In this document: positions 18,780-28,991 of the stretch, one piece after another
How the letters are laid out: every line of letters begins with the position of its first letter
How positions within the stretch are numbered: position 1 is the first letter of the stretch
NCBI RefSeq assembly: GCF_900115145.1
Contig: NZ_FOVL01000002.1
Span: 1 to 64,000, forward strand
Direction of reading: 5' to 3'
Source of the DNA: Salegentibacter flavus
Lineage (GTDB): Bacteria > Bacteroidota > Bacteroidia > Flavobacteriales > Flavobacteriaceae
Length of the DNA: 64,000 bases
Notes under the pieces: model-generated
Told to the model about the DNA's origin: nothing
The model's input: the letters and a program-made list of their open reading frames with translations, nothing else
Databases searched by the model: none
Made by a program: the position numbers and the translations under genes

Positions 18780-19178
18780 ATGAAAAGCCATACTAATTTT
18801 GTTAAAGTAAGATATGCCGAGACCGATCAGATGGGAGTGGTGCATCACGGAAATTACGCGCAATACCTTGAAATTGCTCGCATCGAGTGGTTAGAGCAAC
18901 TCGGAATTTCATACAGGTCTATGGAAGAAAGCGGGGTGATGTTACCGGTTTATTCAATGGAATTTCGCTTCGTTAAACCCGCCCATTTTGGGGATGAACT
19001 GCAAATTGTAACCCGACTGAAAAGGCTTCCAAATGTTAAAATTGAATTTGATTATGAAGTGTTCAACAAAAAGGGTGATTTGCTTACTAAAGCTTCGACG
19101 GTTTTGGTGTTTATGGATTCGAAAACAAGACGACCCGTTAGGTGTCCTGAATATATCCTGGACAAATTAAAAGATTAA
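18780..19178 (+). CDS. YbgC-like acyl-CoA thioesterase
   Basis: A 132-residue hotdog-fold 4-hydroxybenzoyl-CoA/YbgC-family thioesterase. The signature VRYAETDQMGVVHHGNYAQY at 10-29 includes the catalytic Asp (D16) of the family. It hydrolyses acyl-CoA esters; the preferred acyl group is unknown. In proteobacteria YbgC belongs to the tol-pal cluster, but no tol gene is near. Divergent from dnaA; its stop codon overlaps that of the converging YigZ gene in a shared TTAA. Confidence 0.9.
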   Translation: MKSHTNFVKVRYAETDQMGVVHHGNYAQYLEIARIEWLEQLGISYRSMEESGVMLPVYSMEFRFVKPAHFGDELQIVTRLKRLPNVKIEFDYEVFNKKGDLLTKASTVLVFMDSKTRRPVRCPEYILDKLKD

Positions 19179-19783
19179 TCCTCCAGCCTTTTTATTTCAA
19201 TTTTGTAGGTGGTATCGAATTTTTGAAAAATACTTTCTGCCTCCTTTTTTCTTACTGAAATTCTAATCCTGCAATCCAGCTCGAGTTTCTGATCGATAAC
19301 GTTAAGGTTATTTTCTTTTATGATGCGCATCACCGTATTCATTTCAGGATAATCGAACTTTATTTCAAAAATCTCATCTATGGTTCTGGTCACAATCCTG
19401 GACTCCTCTAAAGCCATTTGAGCTGCGGTTTTATAGGCGTTTATCAGGCCACCTACCCCGAGTTTTACTCCGCCGAAATAACGCACTACAACAATTAGCA
19501 CATTGGTAACTTCAAAAGACTGGATCTGCCCGTAGATGGGCATTCCGGCTGAATTGGAGGGTTCTCCATCGTCATTGGCGCGATACTGAATTTCCTCTTT
19601 TCCCAGCTGCCAGGCGTAACACCAATGGCGTGCCTTATGGTGCTTGTTTTTTAATTCCTCCAGGTGAGCATTGATCTCTTCTTCGGTTTTAACCGGAAAA
19701 GCATATCCGAAAAACTTAGAATTCCTATCTTTAAAAAGAACTTCCGGCGAGGCCTTGGTTATGGTTTTGTAAGTATCCTTCAT
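19175..19783 (-). CDS. YigZ/IMPACT family protein
   Basis: A 202-residue protein of the UPF0029/IMPACT family. The core motif HKARHWCYAWQLG at about 49-61 and DDGEPSNSAGMPIYGQIQ near 71-88 match the family, followed by VLIVVVRYFGGVKLGVGGLI near 95-114 and a C-terminal ferredoxin-like domain (DUF1949). Eukaryotic IMPACT regulates the Gcn2 kinase; the bacterial role is unclear. It is one base downstream of the EamA transporter on the same strand, in a tightly packed leftward set of four genes. Confidence 0.9.
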   Translation of the reverse strand: MKDTYKTITKASPEVLFKDRNSKFFGYAFPVKTEEEINAHLEELKNKHHKARHWCYAWQLGKEEIQYRANDDGEPSNSAGMPIYGQIQSFEVTNVLIVVVRYFGGVKLGVGGLINAYKTAAQMALEESRIVTRTIDEIFEIKFDYPEMNTVMRIIKENNLNVIDQKLELDCRIRISVRKKEAESIFQKFDTTYKIEIKRLED

Positions 19784-20656
19784 TTATTGGGAGTTTGCCA
19801 CTAATAAAATACTAATTATCGCTAAAACAAGTCCGATCCAGTTTTTTCTTAACAGCACTTCCCTAAAAAAGACTATTCCAACCAGCGTTGAAGCCAAAAC
19901 AATACCCACGTGATTCAGGGTGAAAAGTACCGAATTCTCAAAACCCGGACTTCGAAGCGCCATCACCAGAAAATAGATCGAAAAATAATTGGGAATTCCC
20001 AAAGCGATCCCGCCCGCCAGGCTTTTCCAGCTCAGTTTTAGTTTTCCAGAGATAGCCTGTATTATGATTATAAGAGTTCCAATAACCCCGGCTACGGCAA
20101 ATATGCTGGTGGAGAACAAGCCTACATCTGTTTCAGAAACATAGAAATTCTCCAGGAAATTGAGACTGGTGTCAATAATTCCGCTGCCAAGAAACACCAG
20201 GAATGGAAAGATCAGGTTTTTCTTCTTGATCTTCAGGCCTTCTTTTTTCTTTATCGAACTTAGATAAACTGCGGCCAAAGCAAGCACAATCCCTAATAGT
20301 TTCAGGAAACCGGTGCTCTCATTGTAAATGAAAATTCCGAAGAAAACAGGAAGCGCCACCGACATTTTTGATGCGATCGATACAACCGCCATCCCGCTGC
20401 GCTGGGTTGTAATGGCTGCAAGATAAAATACGCTTATGAACAGGCCGCCTAGAAATAGCGAGCCCGGGAACCAGGTCTCCGAAGGAATTCTTATCAAGTC
20501 ATCAGTGCTTTCAATAAACCACATAAAACCTACGGTACAGGCGATAAAATAATTTACGATTATGGCTTGCAGAGTGTTTACCCCGTATTTCTGATAAAGT
20601 TTAAAGACCACAAAAATTATGGTGGAAGAAAGAATGCTGAGCAACAGATAGATCAA
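19784..20656 (-). CDS. EamA/DMT-family transporter
   Basis: A 290-residue membrane protein with about ten hydrophobic helices arranged as two EamA repeats (about 1-135 and 148-288). The drug/metabolite transporter superfamily moves amino acids, nucleotide sugars, metabolites or drugs, and the substrate cannot be told here. It begins 4 bases inside the HAD gene upstream and ends directly before the YigZ gene, so all are probably co-transcribed. Confidence 0.85.
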   Translation of the reverse strand: MIYLLLSILSSTIIFVVFKLYQKYGVNTLQAIIVNYFIACTVGFMWFIESTDDLIRIPSETWFPGSLFLGGLFISVFYLAAITTQRSGMAVVSIASKMSVALPVFFGIFIYNESTGFLKLLGIVLALAAVYLSSIKKKEGLKIKKKNLIFPFLVFLGSGIIDTSLNFLENFYVSETDVGLFSTSIFAVAGVIGTLIIIIQAISGKLKLSWKSLAGGIALGIPNYFSIYFLVMALRSPGFENSVLFTLNHVGIVLASTLVGIVFFREVLLRKNWIGLVLAIISILLVANSQ

Positions 20657-21261
20657 AATAGTTCCTTTTTAGCGGTGAAAAGGTCTATCACATCTTCCCG
20701 GGTAGGTTCTATATTCCAGGTGTGAATGCCGAGCGCTGCGGCAGCCTTGGTATTTTCGGCGGTATCGTCTATAAAAAGACATTCTTCTGGCTGAAGCTCA
20801 TGTTTATTTAAAACGAACTCATAGATTTCAACGTCAGGTTTTCTGAAATTGATTTCGTGCGAGAGATAGAATGCGTCAAAACAGGCCTTGAAATCTTCGT
20901 AGAAAGGTACATTTTCTTTTACCCAGTCTATGTGGATCTCGTTGGTATTGCTCAAAAGGATGAGCTTATAATCTTTTTCTTCTGAAAGTTTTTTCAGGAA
21001 CTGGTAGCGGTATTGGGGGAAATCTATTAAAATCGCGTTCCAGGAATTCACAAAGATCTCTTGCTCCAGCTGCTTGAATTCCTCCTGATAGGTCCTTATA
21101 AACTTTTCTGAGCTTATCAAGCCTTTTTCATATTCCCGATTTAGTTCCAGAATGTCTTCCGTTAGATCCTCAATGCGGTGTTTACGCATCTCTCGAAGGG
21201 TTGCAGGTTTGTCAAGGTTGATGAAAACATCTCCAAAATCGAAGATAATGGCTTTAATCAT
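20653..21261 (-). CDS. HAD-family hydrolase (YihX-like)
   Basis: A 202-residue haloacid-dehalogenase hydrolase. The nucleophile motif is IIFDFGDVF (D8, D11) at 5-13; motif II is LLSNTNEIH near 102-110, and motif III/IV is FRKPDVEIYEF with LFIDDTAENTKAAAALG. The helical cap between motifs I and II is typical of YihX-type sugar-phosphate or FMN phosphatases. The substrate is unknown, but it overlaps the ribD gene by 8 bases, and a phosphatase is a missing step of riboflavin synthesis, so a role there is an attractive but unproven idea. Confidence 0.87.
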   Translation of the reverse strand: MIKAIIFDFGDVFINLDKPATLREMRKHRIEDLTEDILELNREYEKGLISSEKFIRTYQEEFKQLEQEIFVNSWNAILIDFPQYRYQFLKKLSEEKDYKLILLSNTNEIHIDWVKENVPFYEDFKACFDAFYLSHEINFRKPDVEIYEFVLNKHELQPEECLFIDDTAENTKAAAALGIHTWNIEPTREDVIDLFTAKKELF

Positions 21262-22297
21262 TGCTGTATATTTTCAGGTTATCGCTCCCAATGTCTTTTT
21301 CTGAAATTATTTTTCCTGAAAAGACCGGAGCTTTAATTCCTCTTTGTAATTGAATTTTCCCGGTGAAGACCCTGGCTTCATCCCAAAGTCCTGCATCGAT
21401 GAAAGTCTGAAGCGTCTTAGCCCCTCCTTCGATTATCACCGATTGGATTTCATGCTGGAATAGCACTTCACTGATCTGTTTGGTGATTTCTCCGTTGAAA
21501 TCTATAGCTTCAAAGATCAGGTTCTTTTTGGCCGAAGCTTTTTCGAAGTCTTCCGTAAAGACGATAGTTTTTATACTGCCATCAAACAAAGCAGAGTCCT
21601 TCGGGATCCTAAGCTTTCTATCCAATACGATCCTAACGGGATCAGGGCCGTCCCAGAGGCGGGTGTTTAGTTTTGGATTGTCTGCCTCGGCGGTTTGAGT
21701 ACCAACCATAATACCTTGTTCCTCACTGCGCCACTTATGCACCAGTTGATTGGAATGTGGATTAGTGATCCAAACCGGTTCGCGTTTCTCCTGCTTTTCG
21801 GGGGCGATAAAATTATCCTGACTTTGGGCCCATTTCAAAATAATATAGGGCCTTTTCTTCTGATGATAAGTAAAAAACCGTTTGTTCAGTCCATGGCATT
21901 CCTGTTCAAGGATTCCCACTTGCACCTCACAACCGGCATCCAGCAGTTTTTTAATTCCTCTTCCTGAAACTTCAGCAAATGGATCAACGCTGCCAATTAC
22001 CACTTTTTTTATGCCTTTGGCAATGATTAGATCACTGCAGGGTGGGGTTTTTCCATAATGACTGCAGGGTTCCAGACTTACATAAATAGTACTGTACTTT
22101 AATAAAGACTCATCTTTAACAGACTTGATGGCAAGCACCTCGGCATGTGGTTCCCCAGCAATACGATGCCAGCCCTCACCAATAATCTTATTTTCGTATA
22201 CGATTACACTTCCAACCATAGGATTGGGATAGGTAGTTCCCAGTCCGTTTTGGGCCAGTTGGATGCATCTTTTTATGTATATTTCGTGTATATTCAC
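21254..22297 (-). CDS. ribD: Bifunctional riboflavin biosynthesis protein RibD
   Basis: A 347-residue deaminase/reductase acting on the pyrimidine intermediate in riboflavin synthesis. The zinc-deaminase motifs are PHAEVLAIKS and EPCSHYGKTPPC, in the N-terminal half; the C-terminal half (about 145-345) is the RibD reductase fold with WITNPHSN and GGAKTLQTFIDAGLWDE. I start at GTG 22297 (VNIHEIYIKRC), since the open frame upstream is not family-like. A TATTTTTG box ends only 4 bases before this GTG, so the transcript may be leaderless. No FMN riboswitch is seen. Confidence 0.93.
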   Translation of the reverse strand: MNIHEIYIKRCIQLAQNGLGTTYPNPMVGSVIVYENKIIGEGWHRIAGEPHAEVLAIKSVKDESLLKYSTIYVSLEPCSHYGKTPPCSDLIIAKGIKKVVIGSVDPFAEVSGRGIKKLLDAGCEVQVGILEQECHGLNKRFFTYHQKKRPYIILKWAQSQDNFIAPEKQEKREPVWITNPHSNQLVHKWRSEEQGIMVGTQTAEADNPKLNTRLWDGPDPVRIVLDRKLRIPKDSALFDGSIKTIVFTEDFEKASAKKNLIFEAIDFNGEITKQISEVLFQHEIQSVIIEGGAKTLQTFIDAGLWDEARVFTGKIQLQRGIKAPVFSGKIISEKDIGSDNLKIYSND

Positions 22298-22301
22298 CCC
22301 G

Positions 22302-22309
22302 CAAAAATA
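22302..22309 (-). promoter_or_regulatory. Possible -7 box immediately before ribD
   Basis: Read leftward: TATTTTTG, a full TAnnTTTG match ending four bases before the GTG start. If real, the mRNA starts at or within the first codon. Confidence 0.3.
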
Positions 22310-22324
22310 GGATTTATAACAAGA

Positions 22325-22810
22325 ATGAGTAATTTTAAAATAAGGGAAATTAAACCCGAAGATAATGAGCAGGTAGCCAAAGTGGTGCGCAGCGTACTCG
22401 TGGAAATGGGTGTGCCTAAAGTCGGCACGGCCTACGAGGACAAAGCCCTTGATGATATGTATGGCACCTATCAGCACCCGAGAATGAATTATTTTGTTCT
22501 CGAAAGCGAAGGAAAAATCATTGGAGGAGCGGGAATCGCTCCCTTAGCGGGACTGGAGGAGAAGGTCTGTGAATTGCAGAAAATGTATTTTCTTCCCGAA
22601 GCAAGGGGCAAAGGCCTTGGCGCCCAGATGATGGACACCTGCCTTAAATATGCCGCTTCCCAGGCTTTTGAAAAGTGCTATATTGAAACCCTGCCGTATA
22701 TGGAAAATGCCCGAAAACTTTATGGAAAAAGCGGCTTCAAATCCCTGGAAGCCCCTATGGGGAACACCGGCCACTTTAACTGTACGATGTGGATGATAAG
22801 GGACGTTTAA
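22325..22810 (+). CDS. GNAT-family N-acetyltransferase
   Basis: A 161-residue GNAT protein. I start at the ATG 22325 (MSNFKIREIKPEDNEQ), the usual GNAT opening; the longer open frame upstream overlaps ribD and its promoter. The acetyl-CoA loop is LPEARGKGLGAQMMDTCL near 95-112, and CYIETLPYMENARKLYGKSGF near the end is typical. The target is unknown. It is divergent from ribD with 27 bases between starts, and 43 bases before prmC on the same strand. Confidence 0.87.
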   Translation: MSNFKIREIKPEDNEQVAKVVRSVLVEMGVPKVGTAYEDKALDDMYGTYQHPRMNYFVLESEGKIIGGAGIAPLAGLEEKVCELQKMYFLPEARGKGLGAQMMDTCLKYAASQAFEKCYIETLPYMENARKLYGKSGFKSLEAPMGNTGHFNCTMWMIRDV

Positions 22811-22853
22811 TAGTGCGCATTAAGTATATGAGGAAGGACGAAATATCAGGAAT

Positions 22854-23699
22854 TTGACCCTATCGGAATTAAAAAGATCATTTCTCACTGAACTCACCAA
22901 AGAATACCCTTGTGAGGAGGCAAATTCATTTTTTGGTTTGTTAACAGAGGCTTACCTTGAAATGAGCAGGCTTCAGGTCGCTCTGCAACGCGATAAAGAA
23001 ATAAGTGAGGCAGATCTTTCTAAATTTAAAAGTGCGAAGCAAAGGCTGTTAGAACACGAACCAATTCAGCATATTCTTGGTGAAACCGAATTTTTCGGTT
23101 TGAAATTCAAAGTGAGTAAAGATGTGCTGGTGCCGCGTCCCGAAACCGAGGAGCTCGTACAATGGATCCTGGATGATCTCGATTCCGAAAACAAACAATT
23201 AAGACTCCTGGATATTGGTACCGGTAGCGGTTGTATCGCGATAAGCCTGGCTAAAAACCTTCCGGAGGCAGAAATTTTTGCGATGGATATTTCAGCAGAA
23301 GCCCTGGAAACTGCCAGATTGAATGCCGCAAATAATAAAGTAGTTATTAATCTCGCTGAAACGGATGTGCTAAAGCTGGAAAAGCTTGAGCAGAATTTTA
23401 ACCTTATCGTATCTAACCCGCCCTATGTACGGGAATTGGAAAAAACCGATATGCAGCCAAATGTCATTGATTATGAACCGGAGACTGCTTTATATGTAAA
23501 AGATGATGATCCTCTTATTTTTTACCGAAAGATCACCGGGCTGGCACAAAAAGCCCTGGTGCCGGGAGGTAAACTTTATTTTGAGATCAACCAGTACCTG
23601 GGGCCGGAAACAGAAAAATTACTTCAGGAGTATGGTTTTAAAACCGAACTCCGAAAGGATATTTACGGAAATTTCAGAATGCTGAAAGGCATAAAATAA
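22854..23699 (+). CDS. prmC: Release factor glutamine methyltransferase
   Basis: A 281-residue PrmC/HemK that methylates the glutamine of the GGQ loop in peptide release factors. The SAM motif LLDIGTGSGCIAISLA is at about 118-133, and the catalytic SNPPYVRE follows near 185-192. The N-terminal helical domain (1-75) requires a start before it: the only suitable in-frame codon is the TTG at 22854, since no in-frame ATG lies upstream. Followed by the LOG gene 46 bases later. Confidence 0.93.
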   Translation: MTLSELKRSFLTELTKEYPCEEANSFFGLLTEAYLEMSRLQVALQRDKEISEADLSKFKSAKQRLLEHEPIQHILGETEFFGLKFKVSKDVLVPRPETEELVQWILDDLDSENKQLRLLDIGTGSGCIAISLAKNLPEAEIFAMDISAEALETARLNAANNKVVINLAETDVLKLEKLEQNFNLIVSNPPYVRELEKTDMQPNVIDYEPETALYVKDDDPLIFYRKITGLAQKALVPGGKLYFEINQYLGPETEKLLQEYGFKTELRKDIYGNFRMLKGIK

Positions 23700-23745
23700 T
23701 CCAAAAAAATTTGTCGATTTGGAACAAACACAGAAAGAAAATACA

Positions 23746-24327
23746 ATGAAAAGCATTGCCGTGTTCTGCGCCAGCAGTGAAGGGAATGATGTTGTAATTT
23801 CTGATGAATCCTACCGCCTGGGAAAAATGCTCGCCCAGAGAAATATAAACCTGGTTTTTGGTGGTAGTAAACTCGGCCTTATGGGGAGGGTAGCCGCCGG
23901 AAGCCTGGATCACAATGGGAAGGTGATTGGGATAATTCCCGATTTTCTCAAAACCAAAGAGGTAGTGCATCCCGGCTTAAGCGAACTTATCACTACACGA
24001 GATATGCACGAGCGCAAACTGAAAATGCACGAACTCAGCGATGGTTTTATAGCCCTGCCCGGTGGTTTCGGAACTTTTGAAGAGTTATTTGAGATCATAA
24101 CCTGGGGTCAGCTGGGACTACATAAAAATCCAATAGGTTTGCTGAACATTAATGGTTTTTACGACGAATTAATAGCAATGTTGAAGACCATGGTTCGGAA
24201 AGAATTGCTTAAAAAAGAGAACTTTGATATGTTACTTATCGCAGCGAACATCGAGGAACTATTGGAGAAAATGTATAATTTTAAGCCACTGCCAGTCCCC
24301 AAATGGATGAATAAAGAGCAGACCTGA
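23746..24327 (+). CDS. LOG-family nucleotide phosphoribohydrolase
   Basis: A 193-residue LOG-like protein, which hydrolyses nucleoside 5'-monophosphates to base plus ribose-5-phosphate. The family signature ALPGGFGTFEELFEIITWGQLG is split by the PGGxGTxxE motif near 103-111; VFCASSEGND at the N-terminus and VFGGSKLGLMG near 41-51 are also typical. I use the ATG at 23746 (MKSIAVFCASS) over the in-frame TTG at 23719. Bacterial members recycle nucleotides or make cytokinin-like bases; which applies is unknown. Confidence 0.88.
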   Translation: MKSIAVFCASSEGNDVVISDESYRLGKMLAQRNINLVFGGSKLGLMGRVAAGSLDHNGKVIGIIPDFLKTKEVVHPGLSELITTRDMHERKLKMHELSDGFIALPGGFGTFEELFEIITWGQLGLHKNPIGLLNINGFYDELIAMLKTMVRKELLKKENFDMLLIAANIEELLEKMYNFKPLPVPKWMNKEQT

Positions 24328-24346
24328 TCAACTAAAAAAAGCAGAA

Positions 24347-25018
24347 ATGAAAATCCGCAAACTTCAGCTGTATTCTTTAAATTTCAGGGAGCAATTGCAT
24401 TTTTATCGGGACACCCTGGGTTTGAAGGTGAAACAGAATTCCGAGGAAAATTTTGAAGTGCAAATAGGGTATAGCCTGCTGGAATTTCAATACAAACAGG
24501 ATGCTAAACCATATCATATCGCATTTCATATTCCCGATAATCAGGAAGAAGAGGCGCTTGATTGGGTGAAGAGACGTGTGCCTGTATTAAAGAATAATAA
24601 TAAGGAGATCATAGATTTTAGTGCCTGGAATGCAAAATCTTTGTATTTCTATGATGCCGATGAGAATATTCTGGAATTCATCTCTCGCGGCGATTTTAAT
24701 AAGCCTCAATCTGCTTTGTTTTCAGAAGAAAGTATCCTGGGCGTTGCTGAGATTGGTATTGGCACTACCCAAGTGCGGGAAAAGTTCAATTTTATGAATT
24801 CCCATTTTGGCTTGGAGAAATATGACGGTGATTTCGAGAAATTCTGCGCTATTGGAGACGATGAAGGCTTGTTGATCACCATAAACCGAAATAAGAAAGA
24901 CTGGTTTCCAACCGATGATAAAGCCTATGCAGCTGAATTCCGAGTGGAGTTCCGTCACCAGGAGAAAGACCATCGATTAGTTTTTGAAAACGATCATTTG
25001 AAGAGGCTTTCAGAATAA
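24347..25018 (+). CDS. VOC-superfamily (glyoxalase-like) protein
   Basis: A 223-residue protein with two vicinal-oxygen-chelate modules (about 1-110 and 128-220). The opening MKIRKLQLYSLNFREQLHFY and LYFYDADENILEFISRGD near 101-118 are typical of glyoxalase/bleomycin-resistance folds. Metal ligands are not certain from inspection, and the reaction is unknown. It lies between LOG and ligA on the same strand with 19-20-base gaps, so the prmC-LOG-VOC-ligA set is probably one transcript. Confidence 0.75.
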   Translation: MKIRKLQLYSLNFREQLHFYRDTLGLKVKQNSEENFEVQIGYSLLEFQYKQDAKPYHIAFHIPDNQEEEALDWVKRRVPVLKNNNKEIIDFSAWNAKSLYFYDADENILEFISRGDFNKPQSALFSEESILGVAEIGIGTTQVREKFNFMNSHFGLEKYDGDFEKFCAIGDDEGLLITINRNKKDWFPTDDKAYAAEFRVEFRHQEKDHRLVFENDHLKRLSE

Positions 25019-25028
25019 AAATATTTGA

Positions 25029-27032
<2,004 letters not shown>

Positions 27033-27117
27033 ATATAAAAGATTTCGTCGCTCTGAACCTGCCTTGCCGACCTTTAGATTTCATTCAGATTCTCATAAAC
27101 TTTATGGAGGTATCCTT

Positions 27118-28026
27118 CTATACAGCTATCTTCACCCCGTTAGCTTCAATATTGTTTTTGCTGTCCAGGTAAAAATCTATCCGTCCAAGGTACAATCCGT
27201 AACAGCCAACCTGGTTTACCAGTACTTTTTTACCGGTCCGGTTGATTTCTACAGTAGGTTTATCTAAAAAGGTGTGGGTGTGTCCGCCAATAATCAGGTC
27301 TATGTTTTCTGTGGCGCGCGCCAGTTTAAGATCTGATACCTTATCGTGTTGATAATCGTAACCTAAATGTGAGAGACAAATCACCAGGTCACATTTTTGT
27401 TCTTCTTTGAGTTTTCGGCTCATATCCTGTGCGATCTCAATGGGATCAAGGTACTGGGTTTCCTTATAAAGCTTTTTAGATACCAGCCCATCCAGTTCTA
27501 CCCCCAATCCAAAAATGCCGATCTTTACCCCATCCTTTCTGAATATTTTAAACGGTTGGGTGTGCCCGTCCATAACGGTATTGCTAAAATCGTAATTGGA
27601 AGAAATAAAGTCGAATTCTGCATGAGGGAGCTGGGCATAAAGGCCCTCTATTCCATTATCGAAATCGTGGTTCCCAATGGTAGAAGCATCATATTTCATT
27701 TTGCTCATTAGCTTAAATTCCAGCTCTCCACCGTAAAAATTAAAGTACGGGGTTCCCTGGAAAATATCGCCGGCATCTAGCAGCAGGGTATTCGGATTCT
27801 CTTTTTTGATCTTTTCAATTAAAGTAGCTCTCCTTGCCACCCCTCCCATATTGGGGTTACGTGCATCATCGGGACCAAAAGGGTCAATGTGACTGTGAAC
27901 ATCATTGGTGTGCAGGATTGTAATGTGTTTTTTGGCGAATGGCGTCATAGCAATGCTTGAAAGTCCGCCGAGGCCAACAAATGCAGTTGCTGCTGTGGTT
28001 TGCTGAATAAAATTTCTTCTTTTCAT
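27118..28026 (-). CDS. 5'-nucleotidase metallophosphatase domain protein
   Basis: A 302-residue exported calcineurin-like phosphoesterase matching the N-terminal half of UshA-type 5'-nucleotidases. The start MKRRNFIQQTTAATAFVGLG is a signal with a twin-arginine-like patch (KRRNF). Metal motifs: ILHTNDVHSHIDPFG near 34-48, LLDAGDIFQG, IGNHDFDNG and IIGGHTHTFLD. It has no C-terminal substrate-specificity domain; that domain is encoded by the separate gene just upstream (28072-28836). Presumably both work together on periplasmic nucleotides or UDP-sugars. Confidence 0.85.
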   Translation of the reverse strand: MKRRNFIQQTTAATAFVGLGGLSSIAMTPFAKKHITILHTNDVHSHIDPFGPDDARNPNMGGVARRATLIEKIKKENPNTLLLDAGDIFQGTPYFNFYGGELEFKLMSKMKYDASTIGNHDFDNGIEGLYAQLPHAEFDFISSNYDFSNTVMDGHTQPFKIFRKDGVKIGIFGLGVELDGLVSKKLYKETQYLDPIEIAQDMSRKLKEEQKCDLVICLSHLGYDYQHDKVSDLKLARATENIDLIIGGHTHTFLDKPTVEINRTGKKVLVNQVGCYGLYLGRIDFYLDSKNNIEANGVKIAV

Positions 28027-28040
28027 CTGTTTATTTTTTT

Positions 28041-28073
28041 AACTCTGCAAGGGTTCTAAACCCTTGCAGAGTT
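28041..28073. repeat. Perfect 15-bp palindrome between nucleotidase genes
   Basis: aactctgcaagggtt and its exact reverse complement are separated by cta. It fills most of the 45-base gap between the two nucleotidase genes and includes the first two bases of the upstream gene's stop codon on the complementary strand. Read in the direction of these genes it is followed by A residues, so it is not a standard terminator for them. It resembles the small REP-like palindromes scattered in flavobacterial genomes. Confidence 0.75.
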
Positions 28074-28836
28074 AATTTTTTCTAATGAACCGGTTGTCTC
28101 TTTCAGCTCTTATAGTGTCTGTTTTCTGAAAATAATCGATTATCGCATTGCGCAGTTTATAATCTACATTATAGAGTTCAATGGGATCTTTAAAGAAATT
28201 CATATTGTCGCCTCCTTGTTGCAAATAATCTGAAGTAGCTACAAAATAAGTGAGTTCAGGATCTATTTCCTCACCCTGAATTTTGGCAGAAGTAATCTTG
28301 AAATCCCTGTCCATTTCAATTTGAATGCCACTCACAGGATGTGCGGTTTTGGCTCGTTCCAGATAATCCAGCATTTCCAGGATCTTGTCCCCGGAAAGCT
28401 CTGCAATTACAATCTCATTTTCAAAGGGCATCAGCCCATAGGCGCTTCGGGCATTTACATTTCCCTTATTCAGTCCCGAACGAATTCCGCCGTGATTTAG
28501 CAACACCATGTCGATCTCATTTCCGGTACGGTTTTTTAACACCGGGTTTGCCTGTTCCATTACGATATCGGCCATCATATTTCCAATGGCGGTATTAAGC
28601 TCGCCTTCACTCTTATTCATACTCCTGGGGTTATATGCCAGGGTACTGTCCAGGGTTTTGTTGAGATGTTCCCGGTAAGGTTTTATGAATTCCTCCAGCT
28701 CAGCATTGGCTTGTTGGTTTGTGTCTATGGCGATTCTTTTTCCTTCTATTTCTGAAAGGAGGAGGTTCTCGGTCTTACACGAATTCAGCATTAGCAGGCT
28801 GAAAGCGAGAATACCAATATTTTTTAGAACGATCAT
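28072..28836 (-). CDS. 5'-nucleotidase C-terminal domain lipoprotein
   Basis: A 254-residue lipoprotein (lipobox LMLNSC ending at about C20). The rest matches the C-terminal substrate-binding domain of 5'-nucleotidases: ETAIGNMMADI-like sequence (NTAIGNMMADIVM), LLNHGGIRSGLNKG near 112-125, the LMPFENEIVIAELSGDKILEML stretch and VATSDYLQQGGDN near 204-216. Without a metallophosphatase half it cannot be a full enzyme; the next gene supplies that half. The gene order (C-terminal domain first) is reversed compared with the fused enzyme. Confidence 0.85.
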   Translation of the reverse strand: MIVLKNIGILAFSLLMLNSCKTENLLLSEIEGKRIAIDTNQQANAELEEFIKPYREHLNKTLDSTLAYNPRSMNKSEGELNTAIGNMMADIVMEQANPVLKNRTGNEIDMVLLNHGGIRSGLNKGNVNARSAYGLMPFENEIVIAELSGDKILEMLDYLERAKTAHPVSGIQIEMDRDFKITSAKIQGEEIDPELTYFVATSDYLQQGGDNMNFFKDPIELYNVDYKLRNAIIDYFQKTDTIRAERDNRFIRKN

Positions 28837-28854
28837 TTACTAAAATATTTTCAG

Positions 28855-28862
28855 CAAAGATA
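28855..28862 (-). promoter_or_regulatory. -7 box of the split nucleotidase operon
   Basis: Read leftward: TATCTTTG, a full TAnnTTTG match, 18 bases before the start codon at 28836. No TTG at the expected -33 spacing. Confidence 0.4.
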
Positions 28863-28991
28863 AAGAGTAATTTAAAGTCTAATCCTGAAGAAGAAAATTA
28901 TTCTTTAGCTCTTTAAAGAGAATTCAGTATAAAATCAGAAGAATACGCAATAAACACTAAACTTTATTATATTTATCGGAATTATAGCTTA

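Noticed and set aside
21254-22320. FMN riboswitch upstream of ribD
   Set aside because: The divergent gap between ribD and the acetyltransferase gene is 27 bases, too short for one.
27118-28836. A single 5'-nucleotidase broken by a frameshift
   Set aside because: The domain order is reversed and each part has its own signal sequence, so they are two genes.
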